From positions 33,262-97,261 of the forward strand of contig NZ_CP011027.1 of NCBI RefSeq assembly GCF_000238395.3: a stretch of 64,000 bases of DNA, written 5' to 3'. The position numbers and the translations under genes were made by a program. How positions within the stretch are numbered: the first letter of the stretch is position 1; every line of letters starts with the position of its first letter. Source of the DNA: Pseudoalteromonas arctica A 37-1-2 (GTDB taxonomy: Bacteria; Pseudomonadota; Gammaproteobacteria; Enterobacterales; Alteromonadaceae). The notes below the pieces were generated by a model. It was not told where the DNA came from, ran no database searches, and was given only the letters and a program-made list of their open reading frames with translations. Positions 45,171 through 54,478 of the stretch are shown here, one piece after another.

Positions 45171-46652
45171 CTATGTTTTAAAATTCCAGGGTAACAAGCT
45201 GTCGATATCGGGCTCAGGCTGGCACAGTTCATCAAGGCAAGCACAGATGTAATTAAATGGGATTAGACCATTTATCTTGGCGGTTTCCACAATGCTGTAA
45301 AGGGTGGCACTAGCATGGGCACCGTTAGCCGTTTGGCTAAATAACCAATTCTTTCGGCCTATCACAAACGGTTTTACCGCGCGTTCTGCTCTATTATTAT
45401 CGATGCTAAGTCGGCCATCATCAACATAGCGTATGAGCTTGTGCCATTGATTTGCCAGGTAATTAGCTGCCTCTATCAGTTTGCTGTTCCCCACTAAATT
45501 TGGCTGATCCTGCTCAAGCCATATTCTTAGCTTGCTAAGAATAGGCAGGCTAACCTCTTGTCTTGCCGTATATTTGTCATCCACACTTTTATCTTTGATG
45601 CGTGACTCAACGCCGTACAGTTTTTGGATAAGGCTCAATACCACATCCGCTTTGCCGGTTTTGTTTTTACCTTGTAGCTTTTTCGCGTCGATAAATTTAC
45701 GACGAGCATGCGCCCAGCAGCCGATTAAGGTTGCCTCTGTTCTGGCATAGGCTTGATAGCCATCCACGTGCAAGTACCCTTGATATCCATCAAGATAATT
45801 GACCACGCAGGCGGCCGCGCGACTATTGTGGAAGTCGTAAAGTACGATATTAGGGATAGGATTATTCGGGTCTGGTGAATCTCGACCCGAGCAATACACC
45901 CACATGTAACTGTTTACTTTGTCCGATTTCACCACCTTTAATGGCGTTTCATCGGCAAACAGCGTGGGTTGCTTTAACAGCTCGGCTTTAAGCCGTTCAA
46001 CTAATGGCGCGAAGAGTGTGGCTGATTTGTCTATCCAGCTGCTCATGGTCTGTCGACTGAGTTCAATACCGTATTGCTTAAACATCGCTTCCTGGCGATA
46101 CAGCGGTAACCCGTATTGGTATTTACTGGTGATAAGCTGACTGAGCAAACTGCTGGTTGCAATGCCTTTGTTGATGGGCATGGCAGGCATTGAGGCTTGT
46201 TTAATCTGTGTCTGAGTTGAGGATTTACCACAGTGACGGCAGGCGTATTTAGGCCTAATATGCTCAATCACTTTGATTTTAGCGGGTATGAACTCAAGCT
46301 TTTCTGACTTATCTTCACCCATTTTATGTAGCTCACCGCCACAGCAATCACAGGTTTTGTCGATGATGTCGTGAATAACCTGCTCACGAGGTAAGTCTTT
46401 TGGCAGTGGCTTACGCACCGGCTTTTTACGGGTATAGCTAATGGATTGTTGCTCTGCCTCAACTTCCTCAACAATTTCTTCCACTTCATTGAATAACTCG
46501 CCTTGCCCGGCAAAGCCTTCAGCACTTTTGCCGAATTGTTTTTGTTGGGCCAAGCTCCAGCGCTCTTCCAATGCCGCAATCTGGGCATCCTTCTGCGCTA
46601 ACAGTTTTTCAAGTTCAGCAATGCGCTGTTTAAGGGCGAGTTCATTTTTCAT
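45171..46652 (-). CDS. tnpC: IS66 transposase TnpC
   Basis: 493 residues. An N-terminal leucine-zipper-like coiled coil (LALKQRIAELEKLLAQKDAQIAAL) precedes a zinc-finger domain (CDCCGGEL, CRHCGK) and the DDE domain: LFADETPLKV (first Asp), HVDGYQAYART (second Asp) and DNNRAERAVKPF (Glu). The C-terminal IS66 tail LLPWNFKT is present. Complete, and appears functional. Confidence 0.93.
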   Translation of the reverse strand: MKNELALKQRIAELEKLLAQKDAQIAALEERWSLAQQKQFGKSAEGFAGQGELFNEVEEIVEEVEAEQQSISYTRKKPVRKPLPKDLPREQVIHDIIDKTCDCCGGELHKMGEDKSEKLEFIPAKIKVIEHIRPKYACRHCGKSSTQTQIKQASMPAMPINKGIATSSLLSQLITSKYQYGLPLYRQEAMFKQYGIELSRQTMSSWIDKSATLFAPLVERLKAELLKQPTLFADETPLKVVKSDKVNSYMWVYCSGRDSPDPNNPIPNIVLYDFHNSRAAACVVNYLDGYQGYLHVDGYQAYARTEATLIGCWAHARRKFIDAKKLQGKNKTGKADVVLSLIQKLYGVESRIKDKSVDDKYTARQEVSLPILSKLRIWLEQDQPNLVGNSKLIEAANYLANQWHKLIRYVDDGRLSIDNNRAERAVKPFVIGRKNWLFSQTANGAHASATLYSIVETAKINGLIPFNYICACLDELCQPEPDIDSLLPWNFKT

Positions 46653-46732
46653 GACGCCTATTTTAAGGCATCATCAAAGGCTTTGCAGTGCTAACTGAAC
46701 TCACTTTGATGATCATCAATCGATCGCAAATA

Positions 46733-47083
46733 TTAAAGCATTTGCTTACCTGCGACATCAATTTTACTGTGTCCAATCACATCATAACCCGATAATAACC
46801 AGTGTAATTGCTGCTCGCTTAAGGTCATGGTGGGTGACATGAGTTTGGGCCATTTGAACTTATGCTTATCTAATCGCTTATACCACAGTGCAAAACCGGT
46901 GTTATCCCAGTAAAGCAGTTTGAGTTTGTCACGGCCTTTATTACAAAACACAAATAGCGCACCACTGAGCACGGGTAGTTCAAGCTCTGCTTCCACCAAC
47001 GCCGCCAGACCATTAATTGATTTTCGAAAATCAACGGCATCGGCACATAAATAGACGGTGGGTACATCAACGAACATCCTCAT
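46733..47083 (-). CDS. tnpB: IS66 accessory protein TnpB
   Basis: 116 residues of the IS66 Orf2 family: VYLCADAVDFRKSINGLAALVE, FVFCNKGRDKLKLLYWDNTGFALWYKRL. Required with TnpA and TnpC for transposition; biochemical role unknown. It overlaps the tnpA gene end by 4 bases. Confidence 0.93.
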   Translation of the reverse strand: MRMFVDVPTVYLCADAVDFRKSINGLAALVEAELELPVLSGALFVFCNKGRDKLKLLYWDNTGFALWYKRLDKHKFKWPKLMSPTMTLSEQQLHWLLSGYDVIGHSKIDVAGKQML

Positions 47084-47442
47084 ACCGTTAGCCCTTTAAT
47101 AATGGCAACGATATCGGCCGTCGCTAAATCGATAGGAAACGTGAGTTGGCCGGTTAGCGTATCAAACTGCAGCGTATTTTGACGAGTTTGCGCGCAGACT
47201 TCAGTAGTTTGTTTTACCTGGACAAAACGTGATGATGTAAGGCACTGCGTGTGCACTGGCAAGGTGGAATTAGGCTGGTCTTTTGCCAGTAAAGCACGTT
47301 GTTTATAATAAGTCGTAATAGCGACATTATGGTGTTGGCAGAATTCAATATTAGTACCACTAAACGTACTGCGTTTCAGCAAAAGCTGCTGCCACTGTGC
47401 GCTTGTTCTGTAAGTTTTCATCACCTGCTCCGAATTTATCAT
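47080..47442 (-). CDS. tnpA: IS66 accessory protein TnpA
   Basis: 120 residues of the IS66 Orf1 type: WQQLLLKRSTFSGTNIEFCQHHNVAITTYYKQR is the helix-turn-helix region. The weakly conserved C-terminus ends in the DLATADIVAIIKGL type of tail. First gene of the element, with a promoter presumably inside the right inverted repeat region. Confidence 0.85.
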   Translation of the reverse strand: MINSEQVMKTYRTSAQWQQLLLKRSTFSGTNIEFCQHHNVAITTYYKQRALLAKDQPNSTLPVHTQCLTSSRFVQVKQTTEVCAQTRQNTLQFDTLTGQLTFPIDLATADIVAIIKGLTV

Positions 47443-47507
47443 TGAGCAGGTATTTTTAGATAATCAGAACATCGATGCTAGGTGTGGTTCGCTAGACGCT
47501 TACATAT

Positions 47508-47588
47508 CTTAGGTAATTTGTTAAAAGTAGATAAATGAGCGTGAAGTCGGCAGAAATATGCTTGATTAGCACCACTATTAAATTGTTA
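47508..47588 (+). repeat. Cassette-tail-like sequence ending in GTTAGCA
   Basis: The counterpart of 8461-8553. It runs into TTGTTAGCAC at 47580-47589, the same core found before the cassette-like gene at 1333. It therefore looks like the 3' part of an attC. Confidence 0.6.
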
Positions 47589-47624
47589 GCACACATGTCA
47601 TAGGTTCAAGCATGGAGTAAATAA

Positions 47625-47996
47625 ATGACCGAAGTATGGTACTCAGAAGAAGATAGATCTCGTCATAACCATATTCTAAGGCTAATTAGTGAAAAAGAAC
47701 GAAAGTACTTTTATTCTTTTGGTTATGGCGCATTATTTATTTTCTTATATTTAGTTAGGAGTAACCTTGAATCAGGAGGATTATTTGGTTTTACAACACT
47801 TTTTTTGGTAATTGCATTCGGTATGTGGCTTGGTACAAATCCTATAATCCAAAAATTTGACGTATTTTATCATGTTAAAGGCGGTGAACCTGAACATATT
47901 ACTCAACGTTTTACTGTATTTTCAGCAACATCAAACAAAATCGGATTAGTTTCTGTTTCAGCTATGCTCATAGCTAGCTGGATATTTATTTGGTAA
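47625..47996 (+). CDS. Hypothetical membrane protein (cassette-like gene)
   Basis: 123 residues. ATG 47625 has TGGAG 9 bases upstream. Three hydrophobic segments (about residues 30-46, 52-69, 105-122) follow a charged N-terminus (WYSEEDRSRHNHILRLISEKERK). No recognised family. It is preceded by GTTAGCA and followed by ACTAACAAGTCA, the same pair of signals as the HEPN-like gene at 1333-1809, so it is probably an integron-type cassette gene. Confidence 0.55.
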   Translation: MTEVWYSEEDRSRHNHILRLISEKERKYFYSFGYGALFIFLYLVRSNLESGGLFGFTTLFLVIAFGMWLGTNPIIQKFDVFYHVKGGEPEHITQRFTVFSATSNKIGLVSVSAMLIASWIFIW

Positions 47997-47999
47997 TGA

Positions 48000-48128
48000 G
48001 TACTAACAAGTCACTGCAAAGAACGAAAAACAGGTGACTGTGCTCGTACCTTGCTATTTTAGCCTCAAGTGAGGTGATACCAATATCCGTTTCTGGCACG
48101 TAGCGGCCGAAAAAACTAGTCCAGAAAG
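48000..48128 (+). repeat. attC-like tail and dispersed family member
   Basis: CTAACAAGTCACTGCAAAG, then ACAGGTGACTG and GCTATTTTAGCCTCAAG follow the membrane gene. AGTCAC and GTGACT can pair. Positions 48082-48128 (AATATCCGTTTCTGGCACG) are a copy of the dispersed family. From 48129 to hsdR I see nothing else. Confidence 0.45.
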
Positions 48129-48308
48129 TTATCAGCTTTACAGTCTCATTTTTATACTTTGTTGTGTAATTTCAATACACGTTGCCCTGCTACACTAAGA
48201 TATAGCTTTCGTAAACTCACTCCAAATACGTTCGAAATTCATAAATACAACATTTTCTTATACGTCCCTAACAAACCGTTCACGGTTTACGAAAAACACC
48301 TCACTCCT

Positions 48309-51197
48309 TTAAAACCCTGCGATAAACGTATCAACAAAGTGTTTAAATTTATCCGTTATTACTGGCAGTATTCTTCTGCGTTGTAAAAGGCTGGGTTTGG
48401 TTTCTAGTACATCAGCAAAGTCATCCCTTAGTGGCATTTCGTCACTTAGCTCATAACGCGTTACTAGCTTTTCTAGGCGATCTTGGTTTAACTTTTGCTC
48501 GTGGGCAAACCTCTCAAGCTCTAGGCGCTTTTCTTTTTCCCAATAAAGCTCAAACTCTTCATCAACGTCAGCACTGGCAGGTATGCCTTGTAAGTGCTCG
48601 TCCATAAACTTATCTATAAGTGCTTTTTTACTTAATAAGGTTGGATCTGTGGCTATAAGGTTTGCTATTACTTGACGTTTACGGGCTTTTTCGTCGCCGC
48701 TTTCTTCGCCGTGTAACTCTCGCAATAACTGCAAAATATAGGTTACATTTACTATATCACTGTGTAGTAGCTCTAGTTCAAAATCAACGTCATCTAAAAC
48801 CGATACTTTTTCTTTACTTGAGTTCTCACGTAGCTGCCTGCCAAGGTCGGCATACTTACTCGTATAATCTTGAAACTCTTGCTCGCCCATAGCGGTTGAG
48901 TCCATATCAAAATCAGCAAAGTTGCTTAACATGTTCTTTAAGCGCATAAGCTCACGAAACTGCCTCACAAACAACGCCTGAGCTTCTTCATCAGGTAAAG
49001 CATTAACTGAGTCAACGGTAGGCGTAATTGCGATTAGCGCACCATAGGCGTCGTTAAAATCGACTAGTAGCTCATTATACGAAGGGGTTTCTATATATTC
49101 TTTAGGCTGCTTGTTTGAAAACAGCGTAAAAGCAATGTCAGCAGCTTTTTTAAGGTTTCTAAAACACACTATATTGCCGTGCGATTTAGTTTCACCCAAT
49201 AATCGATTAGTGCGCGAGAAGGCCTGCACCAAACCATGATATTTAAGGTTTTTATCAACGTACAACGTATTGAGTTTTGGGGCATCAAAGCCGGTTAAAA
49301 ACATATTCACCACCAGCAATATATCAATCTCTTTGGCTTTAACGCGCTTAGATATATTTTTGTAGTAGTCTTCAAATAACTTACTGTCTTTGGTGGAGTA
49401 GCTTGTACCAAACATAGCATTGTAGTCGTTAATGAATAAGTCTAACTTATCGCGGCTATGTAGCTTGACAGCTTGCCCTTCATTTAAATACTTAACAGAG
49501 GCTTCTTTAATGCTTGGGTCATCACTATTACCTAGTTCGTATTCTTCCTCTTCATTAGCCTCATAGCTAAATATGGTGGCAATTTTAAGGTTATGTTTTC
49601 CCTGTGCCTTTTTCGCTGCAAATAGCTCATAGTATTGAATAAGCTCAGCCACACTTGAAACACAAAACATAGCGTTAAACTCACGACTATGCGTTTTACG
49701 ATTATGCTGGGAAATAATGTAATCGGTTATTTTATCTAAGCGCGCAGGAGAGGTTAAAAGCTCTTTGGTGTCGATGTCTTCAACTTCAATGTCTAGGTTG
49801 TTGTTAGAGCCATCTTTGTATTGGTAACGCCCAACGTACTCAATAGCAAACTTAAGCACGTTAGCGTCGCGTATTGCATCCACAATTACATAAGGATGTA
49901 AGCACTCACCAAACAAATCTTTTGTGGTGCGTTTAACTGAGTTTTTAGCAACGGCGTTGTCGGCAAATATAGGCGTACCCGTAAAACCAAACAACTGCGC
50001 GTTATTAAAAAATTCGGTAATATTTTTATGTGTATCACCAAATTGGCTGCGGTGGCACTCGTCAAATATAAACACAATGCGCTTATCCTGCAGGCTTTGC
50101 ATTTCTTTTAAATAGCGCTGTTTAGTCACCACGTTATTAAGCTTTTGTAGTGTAGTTACCACCAGCTTAGTATTACGATTTTGATTAACCTTTTTGCCTT
50201 TCATAGGCTTATCTAACAGCTGGTGGAACAACATGCTGGTGTTGTCGGTGCTGTCTACAGAGCCTTTTACAAACGCATTAAACTCAAGCGCTGTTTGGTA
50301 GTCTAGGTCTTTACGGTCTACTACAAATACTACTTTATCAACCTCACTCAGCGAGGTCATAATTTGCGCCGCTTTAAACGAGGTTAACGTTTTACCCGAG
50401 CCCGTTGTATGCCAAATATAGCCATTATCAGTTGTGGTTTTAACTTGCTCTACAATCGCTTCTACTGCATAAAACTGGTACGGCCTAAGCACCATTAAGT
50501 ACTTACCTGTTTCATTAAGCACTATGTACTTGGTTAGCATATGCGTTAAGTGCGAAGGCGTTAAAAATGCTTCGGCAAAGTCATGTAACTGGCTTATTTT
50601 ATTATTTTCATTATCAGTCCAGTCAAAGGTTTGCTTAGCCGACATTTCACTGTTGTTAGAAAAGTACTGGCTATTAACCCCATTCGACATTACAAACAGC
50701 TGCACATAGTTAAACAAACCATGGTTGGCATGAAACGAATGCTTTTGATAACGCTTAATCTGGTTAAACGCTTCTTTTAGTTCAATACCACGGCGCTTTA
50801 GCTCTATTTGTACCAGCGGCAAGCCATTAACCAATAGCGTTACATCGTATCGGTTAGTATACGTGCCCTTTATCGTTATTTGTTGCGCTACCTGGAAGCT
50901 GTTTTGCTTCGGCTCATCAAACAACAAGGTTAAGTGCCTGCTATCGCCGTTATCAAGTGCTACATCAAGCTGGTCGCGCAATATTTTGGCTTTAGCAAAT
51001 ATATTCCCTTTACCAAGCTTACCTAGTATTTGTGTAAACTCAGTATCACTCAGCTTACAGTTATTCACTTTTTCTAGCTGGTGTTTAAGGTTAGCCTCAA
51101 GAGCGGCGTTGTCCTTTAAAACTACGCGCGTAAAGCCTTGCTCGCTAAGCTGTGCAATTAAGTCATCTTCTAATTGTTGTTCACTTTGGTAAGTCAT
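48309..51197 (-). CDS. hsdR: Type I restriction enzyme R subunit
   Basis: 962 residues. The N-terminal PD-(D/E)xK nuclease has D118 (RYDVTLL) and E132-L-K134 (QIELKRRG). The SF2 helicase motor has Walker A TTGSGKT at 264-270, DECH at 379-382 (FIFDECHRSQFG) and GFTGTP soon after, and motif VI is seen as QAFSRTNRLLG. The C-terminal helical region docks to HsdM. It translocates and cuts unmethylated DNA away from the recognition site. Last gene of the operon, 53 bases after the AlbA/ATPase gene. Complete. Confidence 0.95.
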   Translation of the reverse strand: MTYQSEQQLEDDLIAQLSEQGFTRVVLKDNAALEANLKHQLEKVNNCKLSDTEFTQILGKLGKGNIFAKAKILRDQLDVALDNGDSRHLTLLFDEPKQNSFQVAQQITIKGTYTNRYDVTLLVNGLPLVQIELKRRGIELKEAFNQIKRYQKHSFHANHGLFNYVQLFVMSNGVNSQYFSNNSEMSAKQTFDWTDNENNKISQLHDFAEAFLTPSHLTHMLTKYIVLNETGKYLMVLRPYQFYAVEAIVEQVKTTTDNGYIWHTTGSGKTLTSFKAAQIMTSLSEVDKVVFVVDRKDLDYQTALEFNAFVKGSVDSTDNTSMLFHQLLDKPMKGKKVNQNRNTKLVVTTLQKLNNVVTKQRYLKEMQSLQDKRIVFIFDECHRSQFGDTHKNITEFFNNAQLFGFTGTPIFADNAVAKNSVKRTTKDLFGECLHPYVIVDAIRDANVLKFAIEYVGRYQYKDGSNNNLDIEVEDIDTKELLTSPARLDKITDYIISQHNRKTHSREFNAMFCVSSVAELIQYYELFAAKKAQGKHNLKIATIFSYEANEEEEYELGNSDDPSIKEASVKYLNEGQAVKLHSRDKLDLFINDYNAMFGTSYSTKDSKLFEDYYKNISKRVKAKEIDILLVVNMFLTGFDAPKLNTLYVDKNLKYHGLVQAFSRTNRLLGETKSHGNIVCFRNLKKAADIAFTLFSNKQPKEYIETPSYNELLVDFNDAYGALIAITPTVDSVNALPDEEAQALFVRQFRELMRLKNMLSNFADFDMDSTAMGEQEFQDYTSKYADLGRQLRENSSKEKVSVLDDVDFELELLHSDIVNVTYILQLLRELHGEESGDEKARKRQVIANLIATDPTLLSKKALIDKFMDEHLQGIPASADVDEEFELYWEKEKRLELERFAHEQKLNQDRLEKLVTRYELSDEMPLRDDFADVLETKPSLLQRRRILPVITDKFKHFVDTFIAGF

Positions 51198-51250
51198 TAT
51201 ATCTACAATTCCTTGGTACTAGCCTTATGCAATACATTCATAGCTTGTTG

Positions 51251-53236
51251 CTAATCTTTGTGTAACTTATAACCCTGCTCAGGGTGATTCGGTATTGTTG
51301 GGTAGGCCAAAAATAATACCTGCTCTTTAACCATCTCACGTAAGTAATGCTTTCTCAATGTATCAGTATTCATGTTAAGCAACTGCGCTATATCGCTAAG
51401 CCTTAAGCAATTAGGAGCCGACTTAGTACATAAATCAATTATCGCTTTTTGTACATCAGGCTTTTGTTTACGTCCTGAATTTTTGGCAATAGACGATGCT
51501 ATTTCTTTGAGTTCAAGCCAAAGGTTAGAAGCACTTAAATCGAACTCCGGCACTGGCGGATTGAGCTCCGGCACTAACTCCGGCACTGGCGGGTTAAGCT
51601 CCGGCATTGGCTCTGTTAAGTCCGGCACTTCATTAATTGTTTTACTACCAATCAAGGGCAACGCTGCCTGAGTAGGTGATAATACAAAGCTAATGTTTCT
51701 ACCAGCCTCATTGTCTGGCGTTGGCACTTCTATCCCTTTTAAATGATATATCTTGCCTCGGTGCTGGCCTGCCGACTCCAAGTACCCTGCATTAACTAAC
51801 TGGCTTAACGCAAGTGTCACTTCTCTCGTATGCTCTGAAGTGAGCGAACAAATACGCTCGTGGTTAAACCATGACTCAGTGATAGCGGTCATTAAAATGG
51901 TGCGTTTTAGCTCGCTTAGTTTGTTATAACCTTCACCATACGTTTCAATTAGGCGTTGGTGTAACTCTGGCGATACCATGTTTACCATACGCAGCTCTAA
52001 TAAGGTTTGGTTTAACTCGTCTTTTTCGTATAGATGTGGGGGCTGCCAGTTTTGCGCTTTACAATTACTGTATATTTTAGGAATACCCGAGCCTGCTTTT
52101 TCGCTCAAACCAATATTTAAAAACATTTGATGAATAGCGGGATTACGGCACTGGCTATTACCGCCTGCTTTAGCTTCATGTACAGGCACTCGCATAAGCC
52201 CTGCATTTCTAAAGCCGATAAAGTCAGGGTGTTTTTCAATTAAAATATTACTTTCGGTACTAAAGTCTGCATGTGCGAGTGTATTAACAAGTGCTTCACG
52301 AATAGCCTCATGCGCTGGGGTTGTATCTTGCCGTTGCCCGCCATCGGTTAGGTTAAAGCCTACTTTTAAATCTACCGTGAGCTTACGGTAAACCTTACGA
52401 TAAAAGTCAAAAGCATTTCCCGACCAAGAACCATCGGTATAAATTCGGTCTATCCAGCGGTGTGTACTGTCGTCTTTTTCTTGATAATCGAGTGCAAAAC
52501 TTGGTAGTGCGTCTTGAATCGCATCCCACTTACCAAACATTACCAGGCCTGCAAGGGTTAAGCCTGCTTTGCCTGTTGCGCGGTCTTTTTGCCAGCCACG
52601 TATTGAACGCAAAAACTCTTGATCGCTTACTTCTAAAAAAGGGTGTTGTGGCTTGGCATCAACAAACATCTGCCTATAAATGCGCAGGCTTTCGGGGTCT
52701 ATGTCGTCTAAGGTAAAGTGTTCTAAAATGCGGTTGTCGCGCACTTCTTCTTGCTCTGCCAGTATTTTATTTACTGCCGGTGGCAAACTCTTTTGATCGG
52801 CCTCATAACGGCGCTGATAGGTCCCATTAAGTGGGTTTGCATTTATAAATACAGGGCGACTTTGCCGCGGAGCGCGTGGTACAGTAATCGCAATAACCGA
52901 CTTGCCTTCAAGTGTTTCAACGCGCACGTCGCTTTCGCTAAGTAAATTAACACTCACTTTATTGGGATTATTTACTGTATCCCAAATATTCTTAATTAGC
53001 GGCGCTGGGTTTGTTATACCCTCAACTGTAAACGTGCCTTTTTTCTCTTTAATGCCCAATAAAATTAAGCCACCACGGGTATTAGCAAATGCACTATAGG
53101 TTTCCCACATATCGTTAGGCACTGCGCCATGGCCGTCGCGGCCACCAGCCAGCTTGCACTCAACCTCTACGCTTTCTTGCAAAGTTTGAATATCAATAAT
53201 ATTCGCTATTGGGTTGTCGTTAATTTTATTAGTCAT
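51251..53236 (-). CDS. AlbA_2/Schlafen-domain protein with GHKL-type ATPase region
   Basis: 661 residues. The N-terminal AlbA_2 (Schlafen-like) domain (SVEVECKLAGG, then SAFANTRGGLILLGIKE) is followed by a RecG-like/HATPase_c_4 region (AIREALVNTLAHADF, IGFRNAGLMRVP, EKAGSGIPKIYSNC) and a winged-helix region. A Pro-rich linker carries two near-repeats (PELNPPVPE), and a C-terminal helical segment follows. Such proteins often sit within type I R-M operons, as here between hsdS and hsdR (6 bases after hsdS). Their role there is unclear. Regulation or added nuclease defence is possible. Confidence 0.8.
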   Translation of the reverse strand: MTNKINDNPIANIIDIQTLQESVEVECKLAGGRDGHGAVPNDMWETYSAFANTRGGLILLGIKEKKGTFTVEGITNPAPLIKNIWDTVNNPNKVSVNLLSESDVRVETLEGKSVIAITVPRAPRQSRPVFINANPLNGTYQRRYEADQKSLPPAVNKILAEQEEVRDNRILEHFTLDDIDPESLRIYRQMFVDAKPQHPFLEVSDQEFLRSIRGWQKDRATGKAGLTLAGLVMFGKWDAIQDALPSFALDYQEKDDSTHRWIDRIYTDGSWSGNAFDFYRKVYRKLTVDLKVGFNLTDGGQRQDTTPAHEAIREALVNTLAHADFSTESNILIEKHPDFIGFRNAGLMRVPVHEAKAGGNSQCRNPAIHQMFLNIGLSEKAGSGIPKIYSNCKAQNWQPPHLYEKDELNQTLLELRMVNMVSPELHQRLIETYGEGYNKLSELKRTILMTAITESWFNHERICSLTSEHTREVTLALSQLVNAGYLESAGQHRGKIYHLKGIEVPTPDNEAGRNISFVLSPTQAALPLIGSKTINEVPDLTEPMPELNPPVPELVPELNPPVPEFDLSASNLWLELKEIASSIAKNSGRKQKPDVQKAIIDLCTKSAPNCLRLSDIAQLLNMNTDTLRKHYLREMVKEQVLFLAYPTIPNHPEQGYKLHKD

Positions 53237-53242
53237 TGTTTC

Positions 53243-54478
53243 TCACACAAACATTTGCTGTAGTAAGCCTTTTTTAAATAGCTTCGTTTGTTCTATTTGT
53301 TCGTTAACAGCGTTTATTTTTTTATCGAGCGATTGTAAGAATTGCGCTATTTTTTGCTGTTCCTTTAAGGCCGGTATATTTAATTTAATATCTTTAATAT
53401 CATCTTGAGCAATAGTAGTCATAGTGCTTTGCTTACCTCGAGAAACTAATGCTTTACGTGGAGCGTAACTTCTGAGGTAATATGCAAGAAAAAGAGGATC
53501 AACAAGCTTCTTATTAGGGCTTATTTTCATTAAATGTCCATCAAAGGTTATATCTTCTTTCTCAGATAAATTAACATTACTAAAAGCAATTCCTGTGGGA
53601 ACGATTGATGATCGAGTGAAAAATATATCTCCGTATTTCACTTTGTTTTTTTCAAATAGTTTTGGCTCTAGATCCAAAAGAGTCAATTCAGAATATTCAA
53701 TTGAATCACCTTTATACATATCTTTAACATTAATCAATCGGAAGCCTTTTCCTACCTTTTTAGGGTCATTAAAAACTCCATTAGAAATACCTGATTCAGA
53801 AAGCATAGCTAATTCATGTGTATTCCACTCAGGAAAAGTGTTTCCATCATCGTCTTTAAAGCGGATTTGTTGGCTAAAAATCTGTTGCATTACGCCTTTT
53901 TTATAGTCTTTTAATAAGCAATGCTTTTCAATGAGCTGGCTGATTTTATTGTCTACGGAAGTGAGGAAGTCAGCAACCTCAGCTTGTTCCATAACATCTG
54001 AAGGTAACACCACTGAGAGGCTTTTAACTAACCCACCGCTTAGATTTTTTTGTCCACCATCATTTGCTAGATTTCGGATGTCTTCATACTTAGATTGTAA
54101 ATAGTAAAAAGTAAATCTTGTATTTACATCTTCTGACTCCAAAATAATAGCCGCGCATGCTTGGTTTGTTGTAGCTTCTATTTCTAAAACTGAGACTCTG
54201 CCTCTGGTTATCCCCTGTCCATATAATGCAAGTAGTATGGTTCCCTTTGGAAATAATTTTGCAGAACTTTTTTTTAAGCCTAAATCTGTAATGTACTCAT
54301 CTGCCGCTGTAATATCTTTAAAATTTATTTGTGAAGTTGTGACCCAAGGAATATGACCATTCCAATAATCAGCTTTCGCCCTACTAGGTGTCCCACCGGA
54401 AGTAACTTTTGCGATTTCATCAATAATTTTAGGTAAATACTCAGATTTAAATTTGCTAAACCTTAATGCCGGTATCAT
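53243..54478 (-). CDS. hsdS: Type I restriction enzyme S (specificity) subunit
   Basis: 411 residues with two target-recognition domains, each followed by a conserved helix: first TSVDNKISQLIEKHCLLKDYKKGVMQQIF, then a matching SLDKKINAVNEQIEQTKLFKKGLLQQMF at the C-terminus. The first TRD starts at GGTPSRAKADYWNGHIPWVTTSQI. The two halves specify the two parts of the split recognition sequence. Start overlaps the hsdM stop (ATGA). Confidence 0.93.
   Translation of the reverse strand: MIPALRFSKFKSEYLPKIIDEIAKVTSGGTPSRAKADYWNGHIPWVTTSQINFKDITAADEYITDLGLKKSSAKLFPKGTILLALYGQGITRGRVSVLEIEATTNQACAAIILESEDVNTRFTFYYLQSKYEDIRNLANDGGQKNLSGGLVKSLSVVLPSDVMEQAEVADFLTSVDNKISQLIEKHCLLKDYKKGVMQQIFSQQIRFKDDDGNTFPEWNTHELAMLSESGISNGVFNDPKKVGKGFRLINVKDMYKGDSIEYSELTLLDLEPKLFEKNKVKYGDIFFTRSSIVPTGIAFSNVNLSEKEDITFDGHLMKISPNKKLVDPLFLAYYLRSYAPRKALVSRGKQSTMTTIAQDDIKDIKLNIPALKEQQKIAQFLQSLDKKINAVNEQIEQTKLFKKGLLQQMFV

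Larger units (their letters stand above)
45149..47503 (-). mobile_element. Intact IS66-family element
   Basis: Inverted repeats GTGAGCGTCTAGCGAAC (45149) and GTAAGCGTCTAGCGAAC (complement, ending 47503) enclose tnpA, tnpB and tnpC on the minus strand. Size 2355 bases, normal for IS66. The flanking 8-mers (CAATTAAG and ATATCTTA) differ, so no target duplication is seen. Confidence 0.9.
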
